Shown here one piece after another: positions 9,997-18,117 of a DNA stretch of 62,079 nt. The position numbers were made by a program, and so were the translations under genes. The notes beneath the pieces were generated by a model. It was given only the letters and a program-made list of their open reading frames with translations. It was not told where the DNA came from and searched no databases. The first letter of the stretch is position 1; every line of letters starts with the position of its first letter. This DNA is from Endotrypanum monterogeii (lineage: Eukaryota; Euglenozoa; Kinetoplastea; Trypanosomatida; Trypanosomatidae): assembly GCA_000333855.2 (NCBI GenBank), contig CM007315.1:736051-798129 (forward strand), read 5' to 3'.

Positions 9997-10845
9997 TCAC
10001 TCCTCATTGTGAGCCGCATAGTACTCACGCAGACCCTGGAGGTTCTTTTGGCGGTCCAGGATACGCCGAAGAAGACCCATGTTCGTCTGGTTAAGTGGGC
10101 GGTTCACAATGTGTTTCACATCGCGGAGCAGCTCCTCGAGCTCCGCATCGGATAGCTGCGAGAGCAGCCGACGACGGGCAGCGTCATTGTATTTCTTCTT
10201 GTAGAGGTCCGCTGTACCGTCAAGCTTGATGGAGTTCAGCTCATTCACATCCTCCTCCACGCGCATGCGCTGGCGGTGCTCCTCGAGAATGAGTGCTTCC
10301 AGATCTTCCAACTTCTGTGGAGATGCACTACTCACGTCGCTCACGTCGTCACCGTCTACGGCACCGTATGCGCTGGAGGTGGACTTGAAGGCGAGGTTGC
10401 CATACGTGTCACACTTGCCTGTCGCTGCAGTGTTCTTATCCAGAACCGTGTGCGGCCCACGCCGCCATCCGTACTGGTCGCCGCTGTGGTTGCAGCACCT
10501 CGAATTCACCGCTGCGCTCTTCTTCACACATCCTGAGCCGCATCGGTAGGTGGTGGAGCGCAGCTGCCCCTCCTTCAGTCGCCAGCTTCCAGGGTGCGCT
10601 GCTACACGAGGTATGCACGGGCAGCCACCGGTAGCCGCGTAATAGTTGTTGGTGCGTGGGATGGTGAGAAGTTTGTAGTTGGGTAGTCCTACTTCATGTC
10701 CGTAGCAGCGACACTTGTGGTAGACATGAGGACATGTGACAGAGCCGGTTGCATTCTTGTAATCCTCTGCTAGCCTCTTGTGATGTGACGGCTTCTTCAG
10801 AGCGGATTTCTTCACTGGAGGCAGCGTGCCTGTGGCTGTGCTCAT
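9997..10845 (-). CDS. Cys-rich CYGH-signature protein, paralogue 1
   Basis: I do not recognise this family. The 282-residue protein has a basic N-terminus, then a signature at residues 42-77: YHxCxCYGHxxxLPNY, a short link, PRTxxYYA and GGCPC. CxxxC and CC pairs follow at 102-118, GPHTV lies near 130, and an acidic, charged helical C-terminal half follows (about 178-282, with ELEELLRDVKHIVNRPL). The gene immediately downstream shares the signature, GPHTV and a related C-terminal helix block, so the two are divergent tandem duplicates. The cysteines could bind metal or form disulfides; there is no signal peptide or membrane segment. The YGH and PNY elements recall short motifs of axonemal proteins, which is speculation. 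The start is the ATG at 10845; the longer frame upstream is Cys/Pro-rich spacer. Confidence 0.8.
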   Translation of the reverse strand: MSTATGTLPPVKKSALKKPSHHKRLAEDYKNATGSVTCPHVYHKCRCYGHEVGLPNYKLLTIPRTNNYYAATGGCPCIPRVAAHPGSWRLKEGQLRSTTYRCGSGCVKKSAAVNSRCCNHSGDQYGWRRGPHTVLDKNTAATGKCDTYGNLAFKSTSSAYGAVDGDDVSDVSSASPQKLEDLEALILEEHRQRMRVEEDVNELNSIKLDGTADLYKKKYNDAARRRLLSQLSDAELEELLRDVKHIVNRPLNQTNMGLLRRILDRQKNLQGLREYYAAHNEE

Positions 10846-11735
10846 GTTCTCCGTTTTTTTTTTTGTTGTTGGGTAATGTACTTGGGAGGGGTATTTGTGC
10901 ATGCAGTGGCTGTGAAGTGACGACGATGCGCCAAGCAGAGAACCAGAAGAAGGGTGAATGCATTGGCAGACAGACACACGTACACCGAGAAGGTGGGTCG
11001 GGATAGTGGGGAGGAGGGAAGGAAGGAAGGAAGGGGGCGGGGCAGGCAGGGTGGGGAGTTTGGGTAGGAGAATGAGCAACACATACACACACAAAGGGAT
11101 CAACAGAGGGGAGAGCAGGGGTGTCAACCAGTCTGTCTGTGTGCGTAGGTGCACACGATGAGATTTATGTACCACAATGTAGATTATCCAATAATACAGG
11201 ACTCTGAAGCGCGCTGGGGGAGGGATAGAATGTCTGGAGTATGCATATACGCGAAGTAACAATACAGAAGCAAAACGAAAAACGCACATTAGAGCGCCGA
11301 GTGCGTGCAGTGGCATACACACACACACATACACTTCAAGAGAAAAGAGAGGAGGCACGTCAAGCAGAAGGTATTCTTGAGCTGTTCAGGTGTGGGTGGT
11401 AGAGGCAGTGCGTATGCGACTTCGATTCCTCAGTTTTATACATGGGCGTCTCCACCGGAGAGCACGGATTTGGTGGTTGGGGAGGGAAAAAGAGGTACGG
11501 GAGGGGCTGACGAGAAAAAAAAAAAATGAGCTGTTGTCTACATAAACACCAAAAACAGCAGAGGATTGGTGAAGAGAGAGGGAAACGACAAGCATTTGGG
11601 CGATGATCAAGTGAATATACCTGTATTATGTAGGAAAAATTGTGTTCAGGCGGGACGACATGTATCAAAGACATGTTAGGAGTCGCGGGAGGGAGGGGGA
11701 GGGAAGAGGGCCGGTTATCATGGGGACAATACTCA
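10846..11735. other. Spacer between the tandem Cys-rich genes
   Basis: No gene is visible. A (GGAA)n stretch at about 11025-11046 gives a strong CU-rich tract on the transcribed strand upstream of paralogue 1. An A run lies at 11514-11526, and a (CA)n stretch near 11320-11333. The left part is the 3' UTR of the neighbouring gene. Confidence 0.5.
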
Positions 11736-12563
11736 TCAATTTCCCCTTTGCATTGGTTCCGTTGATTTCTGCATGCGTTCCTCCCATCGGAGTCGGTTCA
11801 AACGCTTCTCCTCTTCCACGAGGTAGTGCAAGCGAATTATATTCTCCTTGGAGCCGAGGGGCTGCGATGCCACATACTCCAGCTCCTCCATGATTTCACA
11901 ATATTGTTCTCCGCGCGTAGGGATGTGGTCTGGGTCGCGCGATGTGGAGCCAGGACCACCACACATGCCGCCCGCTGCTGATTGGCTGGCTTTGTACTCG
12001 TCGATGTGGTGGGTGGCCATGAGACCTGTGTCTTCCTCTAGCGCCGCTCGTTTGCCTTCCGCGTCCATGCGGGCAAGCATTTCATCCCGGAGGACACCAC
12101 GTAAAAAGTTTTTACGGTCCTGCGCTCGCTCCTCGCGTCTCGCAGCGGCACGGGCCTTTATAGGTGCTTTGAGTTGCGCGGTCGTGGTCAGAGTCGTGGG
12201 GCCGCGCTGAGCGACCGTCCCACCGTAGTTGTGCCAGTTGGGGAAAGCAGTCCGCGTGCTTGTTGCCGGATCACGGCCGTTCCCATCGACATGATCGGCC
12301 GTGTGAACCGTGTGGGGGCCCTCCTCAACGCGGAAATTTGTCTTGGGCATCGCGGCGACGTTTGCGCCACGGCCTGAGCAGTAGAGTCCATTCTTTCCAG
12401 CGCAGCACTTGCTTGGGCAGGGACACCCGCCGTTAGGCGCGTAATACCCCTGGAGTGTGCGCGGATTGCTAATGTCTCGGCGGTAGTTGGGCAGTTCCGT
12501 ATCGTGACCGTAACACTCGCACTGGTGGTATGACCCGTGGAGTTTGGCGGGTGCCGACGGCAT
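11736..12563 (-). CDS. Cys-rich CYGH-signature protein, paralogue 2
   Basis: The 275-residue protein is a diverged tandem copy of the next gene downstream. Its signature sits closer to the N-terminus, at residues 12-49: YHQCECYGHDTELPNY, NPRT, GYYAPNGGCPC. More cysteines follow at 53, 54 and 62, then GPHTV at 82-86. A charged, Arg/Ala-rich helical region spans about 133-185, and the C-terminal helix (YCEIMEELEYVASQPLG) aligns with ELEELLRDVKHIVNRPLN of the partner. Cysteines 15, 17, 47 and 49 are shared, whereas the later ones shift, so the first four are the conserved core. There is no signal peptide or membrane segment. The function is unknown. The start is the ATG at 12563, since no earlier in-frame ATG lies after a plausible acceptor AG. 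Confidence 0.82.
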   Translation of the reverse strand: MPSAPAKLHGSYHQCECYGHDTELPNYRRDISNPRTLQGYYAPNGGCPCPSKCCAGKNGLYCSGRGANVAAMPKTNFRVEEGPHTVHTADHVDGNGRDPATSTRTAFPNWHNYGGTVAQRGPTTLTTTAQLKAPIKARAAARREERAQDRKNFLRGVLRDEMLARMDAEGKRAALEEDTGLMATHHIDEYKASQSAAGGMCGGPGSTSRDPDHIPTRGEQYCEIMEELEYVASQPLGSKENIIRLHYLVEEEKRLNRLRWEERMQKSTEPMQRGN

Positions 12564-12612
12564 GTCTTCTCTCGGCTGTGCTATGAAGAGGTGTGTGCGC
12601 TTTTATGTGATG

Positions 12613-12642
12613 CTGTGGGGCGGGTGGTGGTGGTGGTGAGCC
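12613..12642 (-). promoter_or_regulatory. Probable spliced-leader acceptor for paralogue 2
   Basis: On the minus strand a C-rich, purine-poor tract ends in the first AG (complement of 12613-12614), 49 bases before the start codon. No ATG intervenes. The tract is C/A rather than U rich, so this call is tentative. Confidence 0.4.
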
Positions 12643-12964
12643 AAGTGGGAAGCAGGTGATGGTGAGTCGATGTGGGAGTGCATAGACCACTGAGTAAGTG
12701 TGTGTGTGGGGGGGGGTGGGTGGGTGGAAAACAAGACGCACCAACGAATCGTTTTTTTTTGGTGGGGATAAAACAGTGAAGTTGTGGATAAAAAGGCGAG
12801 CCGATATACATATATATATATATATATATTTTTTTTTTGTTTGAAGGACGGCTGTGAGCCTTGGTGCGCTCAAGGCACAGCGGCACACGCCATAGACAAG
12901 AGCTGTGCTATCAAGAGGTGCAACAGGTAGGCGGTTTCCTTTCACACATGTAGTTTCTTAGCCG

Positions 12965-13135
12965 CTACTGCAAGGCAGAGAGATCGAAGGGGGAAGTGGG
13001 GCTACTGCCGGGGTTCACACCCTCGGCGTGGCCTGGGCGCACGCGCGTGGCCGGCGTGGTAACCCGAGAGGGGATGTCCCATGGAGCTACCCCCCTGCCA
13101 TGAGAATGTAGTTTCCTTGCCTCAGGCGACGTGAT
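12965..13135. repeat. GC-rich block, possible retroposon relic
   Basis: This segment of about 170 bases contrasts sharply with the AT- and microsatellite-rich DNA on both sides. It is rich in GGCC/GCGC words and shows no coding frame of note. Read on the minus strand it has short inverted words (CCACGCC, GGCCACG) that could fold. It ends where a (CA)n(TA)n run begins, and retroposon relics often border simple repeats. I could not match it to another part of the window. Confidence 0.2.
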
Positions 13136-13136
13136 C

Positions 13137-13182
<46 letters not shown>

Positions 13183-13192
13183 CTATATATTT
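13137..13192. repeat. Compound (CA)n(TA)n microsatellite
   Basis: About 25 bases of CA repeat are followed by about 30 bases of TA repeat. The same compound layout recurs at 48066-48099, and separate (CA)n or (TA)n runs occur in most spacers of this window. Confidence 0.95.
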
Positions 13193-13338
13193 GAATGACT
13201 ATTAATCGTGTTTAAGTCGCAACGGCATATATAACCCAAGAGAAGGATCGCCCACAAAACGGAGGGGGGGGGTCGGCGCCGCAAAGACGCGGTGGATTCA
13301 CATTTTTATTTTCTTCAAATATCTTCTCTGTGGTGTTG

Positions 13339-16300
13339 TCATAGTCGCACCAGTTGGCCCAGCGCAGAGAGTTGCGCTTTTGTTAGCGACAGTACGCCTT
13401 CTTGCGTGGCCTGCACAAGTGTGTGCGCGACCGGTCGCCACAACTCCAGGAGGGATCCCCAGAAGGTGGCGGAGACCAACGCCGGGGATACAGCCGGAGT
13501 CAGCTGCCTCTTTCCCGGAAAAACACATCGCGTCCACCACACAATTGTCTTGGCGGTTTCCCGTCCATGCGAGCGCATGAATAAACAAAGTGTGTCGTAC
13601 GGAAGGGACTGTACCGTGTTCTGCCAGAGGCGGCCAAGGCACCACAACACGTGTGCCGCTTCGTTGATGCCGCATAGGTCACCGCTGGCCGCATCGGCAG
13701 CATACGACTCAATGCGACTGCTGGAGGCAACGGAGAACACCGCAGAGATGATGGTGTATGGAAGAGGGCAGACTGGTGCGAACGCTCCAGGATGGGATTT
13801 GGGGTGATCAGGGAGGCTTAGCAACAGTGCCAACCCACACACAGCGCTGGTCATATTTAATCTCGCGTTGGAGGTGATGGTGGCGCTCTTGTCTTGTAGA
13901 AGTGACAGGAGTCCGTTGAGGGTATGAAGGTGGTGCGAGTGCAGCTGCGTAGTGGGCTCATGTCCAGAGGTGTAGAACAAAGAGCTTGGGCCACCTTCGC
14001 CTTCGCAGGGGTGTTGTCCACCACTGGGCGCAGTGAGTCTCGATGACCAGTGCTGCTGGTCCCAAAGGCTCAAGAGAGACCCCAAGCAAAGCCAGGCATC
14101 GGATGCAGCAACGTTGTGTGCCGACACGTAGCGAAGATGCTCCGTGTACTCCGTGCTTGGGCTCGGAGGTGAGGGATTTGTGGGGGGAAGCACCTCTCGC
14201 ATGCACAGCGCAACGAGGTCCCTTCCAAGGGAATCGGAGAGGCATACCAGACCGCTCACTGACCCCATGCCCGGCTCCACCGCCGTATGAGGGGGTCGAA
14301 AGAGGGAGGAGGGGTACGCGCATAGAAAAATGCAGTCGTAAACAATGGCAAAGCAGGCTCGGCGCACTTCGCCGAACTCATCTAGAGGACCAAGCGCTTC
14401 ATCTTCCCCACCGCCGTCTGAAAATACGCTAATTGGGTGTGTCGGAATATTGGTTGGGTGATCTGGGAGAGACTGGCATGCGCCTAGGAGAGAGATGCAT
14501 CGGTTTGGAAGCGCCTCACAGACGGTGTCGCTGCCGAGTGTGCTATTGCGCTCGATACCTTTGGTGGCGATGGGCCGGAGCAGGGACTCGGTGAGCGCCA
14601 TCAGGCGGGCATCTATTGCCCTGAGAACGTGGCCAGTCTCGTCGGGTCGTAGCTGGTGCTCCAGGAGTGCGTCACGGTCTATCACGCTATCGCACACACA
14701 ACTAACAAGATCGAGGCTCACCATACACATGTCTGTCATGTCCACCATTCCACCTGTGCGGTTCGCCATCGGCGAGTGATTCGGGTGGGCACGACAGTCG
14801 AGAAAGTGTGCGTAGAGACTGAGCATGTGGTGAGCTACTTGAAGAATCCACGGAACGACCACCTCCAATGCGCGGCCATCCATTGCACTTGTCACATCCG
14901 CCATAGACGTCAACACCGTCGTCATTTCCAGCATCGAAGAGGTGCTGTCGGAGACAGAGGGGGAACTGAGAAGGGTCTCGTACTGTCGAGCTAGTGCCTC
15001 CAAAGCTTGTGCAGTCACCATTTGAGCAGACGACGACGCTGTCGCCTCTGTGTGATCCGATGCGTTCGGTGAATGGGAGTCCATCACCGGTGCTATTCTC
15101 CAAAGCAGGGGCAGTGCTTGACTGAAGAGGTGGTACACTGCTTCTCGGACACTCCATTGGAAGGATGGAAGGTGGGCAGAAACAGCATGCAGCGCCTCCA
15201 GAATGGTGCGAAGGTCCGGCGTGGTTCCGAAGGATTGACTGAAGATGCGCATGCGCTCGTAGGGTTCGCCGTGCGGAGGAGGAGCCGCACCATCTTCCTC
15301 TCCGTCACCTGCGCTTCTGTGGCTGCTGCAAAGGCTCGTGCTGTCCAGAGATTCCTCTTCAAGGTCAGAGGCATCTTTGCCGTCCATGGAGCTGCGCATC
15401 AGTTGTTCCATCACCTTCAGGCATGAAGTGATGACGGTCTTCAATGTATTGACACACTCCACCTGCACGGCCTTGCTAGTCTCTGTGGTCAGGCGACGGA
15501 GGACCAGGCGAAGAAGTATCTCCAGGCCCCCTGTTGCAAGCATCACCGTGCGGGTGCGCTCCACAAGATGATAAATGAATGCGTCTGCGTGACGAGCACT
15601 AAAGGTGTTCGGCCAGGCCTCCAGAAAACCAGTCCACAGCCTCCCAACATATCGAACAGCCTGTATGCGTACAAAGAATGGAGGTTGAGTACCCCAGCCA
15701 GCTTGTGTGGGTGGGCTAAGGAGGCTCAAAACGCCCCTTACTTGCTCCGCGAGATCCTTCACTGGCAGCTGAGGTGTTGATGCGACGGCAGAGGAGCTGA
15801 CTCCGTCCTCCGCAAGAGCAACATCGAGGAGCTCATTGATGACAAACAACGTGGATTCCACCGTGCAGGCCCCATCGAGATGCCCATCGCGTGGGGTCGC
15901 AGTGAAGCGCACGACAAGAGGTGCAACCGCCATCATCCATTGCTCGTCACAGGAGAGGGCCCCTACGCACCACGCTACAGCCTGCCGTAGTGTCCCGTGA
16001 TCTGGTAGCGCAGCTTCTAGCATGTCTACACGTATCATGTCGTCTTGCTTCTCACACTTCGCTGGTGTCAGCGCTGCCGATGCATTTCTTTTCTCCTCAG
16101 CGGGTTTAGCAGAAATAGAGGCCCACCCCTCGTGGGATTTCTCGTCGTCACTGGTGGGAGGCCCTCGCCGTCGCCCAGCGGCAGACCTTGCGAGAAAATC
16201 AGACGCACTGTCTAGCTGGTGTGTTGTGTGTTTTTCCAGCGCATCAGCTACAGATGTCGGAAGAGTAGCGGCATCTACTAGGATGGTGTACAGGCAGGAT

Positions 16301-17664
16301 GCACAGCCCACTGTCGGTACCCTTGCTGTCGAGGGATGCGCCGAGCACGCAGCAGGAATCGACGAGAAGGTGCTGGAACGCACGCCTTCTGCATTTACCC
16401 GCTCCGTTATGTAGTTGATGCAGGCCAAGACAGCAGCGTGAACGCTGTCAGAATCCCCAGAGCCGTCGTACTGGAGCTGAGCAAGGCACACAGCACGGCA
16501 AAATCTCGCCAGAAGAGGAGTTGCAGCGTTATGGAAGAAGTCATGAGGGGGATCGATGGCCTCGAGGGCGACAGCGTCCGCCATGTACCGCATGCCAACC
16601 GCCACGAAAGGCGCGGCGTGTGCCAATTCCGCATGCAGCAGACGCCCTTCGGTACCTCCCTCAGTTGAACAATTCAGATGACCCAGCACGCGACGGAGAA
16701 TGAGATCTTGCGCACTGCATCGAATACGGTGCACAGCGGCGCACACGGCGCGCAGCGCCTGGGCGGCAGGCCCCTCTTCCACGTTCGCGCTGCTGCTGTC
16801 TGCCGCAGGCGAGTTGGCCAGGTAGTCCCTCGTAGGTGCGCTCGACAAGTATGAGTCATCACAGGGAAGCACACCACATTGGACACACGTCTGGAGGGAG
16901 GTGAGGGTGTCTTCCAGCCACAACGCATTCCAACGAGCTGCGGCCCCCCTCGCGGCCATTTCTGCTCCCATCTGTTCGTCAAGAAGTTGAAGCACCTGGG
17001 CGAAGAGGGTGCAGAGAGGTAGGCTCTCAGACGCTAGGCCACCCACCCATGCACGCAGGACCTTCGAATTCGCAAGCGGATCGTCGCATATCTCGCGCAG
17101 CAAGGCAGCACATCTGGCCCAGCACTGAACTGTGTGCTCGCGCCCTGCTTCGTCCACGTCGTGCATCATAGGTATGGCAGGATCTGTGTGAAGAAGAAGA
17201 AAGGATAAAATACTTGACCAAACGGCAGTCGCCGTAGTTGCCAGACCTGTATGAGCCAGCGCACTGAGCAGACAAGCAATGAGATTCCCTGTGGCTCGGT
17301 GGAGTGGTGTTGTCGTGGTCGCCGATGATGGCGAGGGCGAGCCGCTGAGAGCGGTATGAAGAAGGGCTTCCATTATGGACTGTGCCGCCGTCGTCGGATC
17401 ATTCCCCGCTGCGCTGAGATAAAGAAGCAGACGGTCGGTACCGTGCAGCAGTTGTCGGGCCACCGTGGTGGCCGAGAGCCGTACAGTGACGGGGATTGCT
17501 GCATCGCAAACAATAGCGAGTGTAGACACCAACGCAGAGGGGTACTGAGACAGAGCTTGAAGCTTTTCTAGGTTCGAGGCCTGTACGACCGGGTCTGCAC
17601 TCGTGAAGCCTTCCAAGAAGCGATGCAAGTGCCCCTGCTCCGTCTCTCCCCACTGCATGCCCAT
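13339..17664 (-). CDS. Importin-beta/karyopherin-like HEAT-repeat protein
   Basis: The protein has 1441 residues from the ATG at 17664 (the frame also extends three codons to a TTG). Residues about 10-90 look like an importin-beta N-terminal domain: a short helix HLHRFLEGFTSADPVVQ, then helical pairs with VRLSATTVARQLL. In the family this region binds Ran-GTP. The rest is long, Leu/Ala-rich and helical, as in HEAT-repeat karyopherins, with acidic Ser-rich loops near residues 485-530 and 790-830. Its length exceeds the usual 850-1100 residues of importins, partly through these loops. Karyopherins carry cargo through nuclear pores. The cargo type and the exact orthologue cannot be read from the sequence, and another HEAT scaffold is possible. 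It has no paralogue in the window. Confidence 0.65.
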   Translation of the reverse strand: MGMQWGETEQGHLHRFLEGFTSADPVVQASNLEKLQALSQYPSALVSTLAIVCDAAIPVTVRLSATTVARQLLHGTDRLLLYLSAAGNDPTTAAQSIMEALLHTALSGSPSPSSATTTTPLHRATGNLIACLLSALAHTGLATTATAVWSSILSFLLLHTDPAIPMMHDVDEAGREHTVQCWARCAALLREICDDPLANSKVLRAWVGGLASESLPLCTLFAQVLQLLDEQMGAEMAARGAAARWNALWLEDTLTSLQTCVQCGVLPCDDSYLSSAPTRDYLANSPAADSSSANVEEGPAAQALRAVCAAVHRIRCSAQDLILRRVLGHLNCSTEGGTEGRLLHAELAHAAPFVAVGMRYMADAVALEAIDPPHDFFHNAATPLLARFCRAVCLAQLQYDGSGDSDSVHAAVLACINYITERVNAEGVRSSTFSSIPAACSAHPSTARVPTVGCASCLYTILVDAATLPTSVADALEKHTTHQLDSASDFLARSAAGRRRGPPTSDDEKSHEGWASISAKPAEEKRNASAALTPAKCEKQDDMIRVDMLEAALPDHGTLRQAVAWCVGALSCDEQWMMAVAPLVVRFTATPRDGHLDGACTVESTLFVINELLDVALAEDGVSSSAVASTPQLPVKDLAEQVRGVLSLLSPPTQAGWGTQPPFFVRIQAVRYVGRLWTGFLEAWPNTFSARHADAFIYHLVERTRTVMLATGGLEILLRLVLRRLTTETSKAVQVECVNTLKTVITSCLKVMEQLMRSSMDGKDASDLEEESLDSTSLCSSHRSAGDGEEDGAAPPPHGEPYERMRIFSQSFGTTPDLRTILEALHAVSAHLPSFQWSVREAVYHLFSQALPLLWRIAPVMDSHSPNASDHTEATASSSAQMVTAQALEALARQYETLLSSPSVSDSTSSMLEMTTVLTSMADVTSAMDGRALEVVVPWILQVAHHMLSLYAHFLDCRAHPNHSPMANRTGGMVDMTDMCMVSLDLVSCVCDSVIDRDALLEHQLRPDETGHVLRAIDARLMALTESLLRPIATKGIERNSTLGSDTVCEALPNRCISLLGACQSLPDHPTNIPTHPISVFSDGGGEDEALGPLDEFGEVRRACFAIVYDCIFLCAYPSSLFRPPHTAVEPGMGSVSGLVCLSDSLGRDLVALCMREVLPPTNPSPPSPSTEYTEHLRYVSAHNVAASDAWLCLGSLLSLWDQQHWSSRLTAPSGGQHPCEGEGGPSSLFYTSGHEPTTQLHSHHLHTLNGLLSLLQDKSATITSNARLNMTSAVCGLALLLSLPDHPKSHPGAFAPVCPLPYTIISAVFSVASSSRIESYAADAASGDLCGINEAAHVLWCLGRLWQNTVQSLPYDTLCLFMRSHGRETAKTIVWWTRCVFPGKRQLTPAVSPALVSATFWGSLLELWRPVAHTLVQATQEGVLSLTKAQLSALGQLVRL

Positions 17665-18117
17665 GTGTACCAAGTTGACGTGTCAAAGAAGAAAGGGTCT
17701 GTGTAGTGTGTTTGTATGTGCGTGGGTGAGTGCGTAAGTATGTGGTGGTTGGGGGCAGCACAGCGAGAGGGGATGTGCGATGGAGGTGAAGAGGCGCTGA
17801 ACTAAACATATGCATCTCTAACGTGCCAAGGAACAAAGGCCCTCCCCCTCCCTCAACGAAACGGAGTAGGTGAGGTAATGAGTGGTGGTGGTGGTGCCCG
17901 AGAAGGTGCATGAAAGAGCAGCTGCACACGTTTTTAGTGGATGTGGGCTTAGGGGGGGGGGAGATGTTTTATTAGACGAACCCACAGACACACATGAGCT
18001 GGTTAAACATCAAGCGACAAGTGAAAATAAATAAATAATGCACGTGTGCTGCGCCTCCGTGCAGGAGGAGCAGCAGCAACAACAAAAAGTCGGGGGTGAG
18101 ATTCAGAGACACAGGAG
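17665..18117. other. Spacer between importin-like and PPR genes
   Basis: No gene is visible. The transcribed strand has pyrimidine-rich stretches opposite about 17830-17860 and 17950-17965 (a G run on plus) that could guide splicing of the importin-like mRNA. The right part is the 3' UTR of the PPR gene. Confidence 0.45.

Larger units (their letters stand above)
12564..13338. other. Spacer with GC-rich block and AT repeats
   Basis: No gene is visible. It holds a (TA)n run at about 12805-12829 beside a T run, a GC-rich unique block at about 12965-13135 (listed separately), a compound (CA)n(TA)n repeat at 13137-13192, and a G run near 13262-13270. The left end contains the probable splice acceptor for paralogue 2. 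Confidence 0.5.

Noticed and set aside
13137..13192. CRISPR-like or telomeric repeat arrays
   Set aside because: All tandem repeats seen are simple di- to tetranucleotide runs or one 116-bp duplication; there are no regularly spaced repeats with unique spacers and no TTAGGG arrays.
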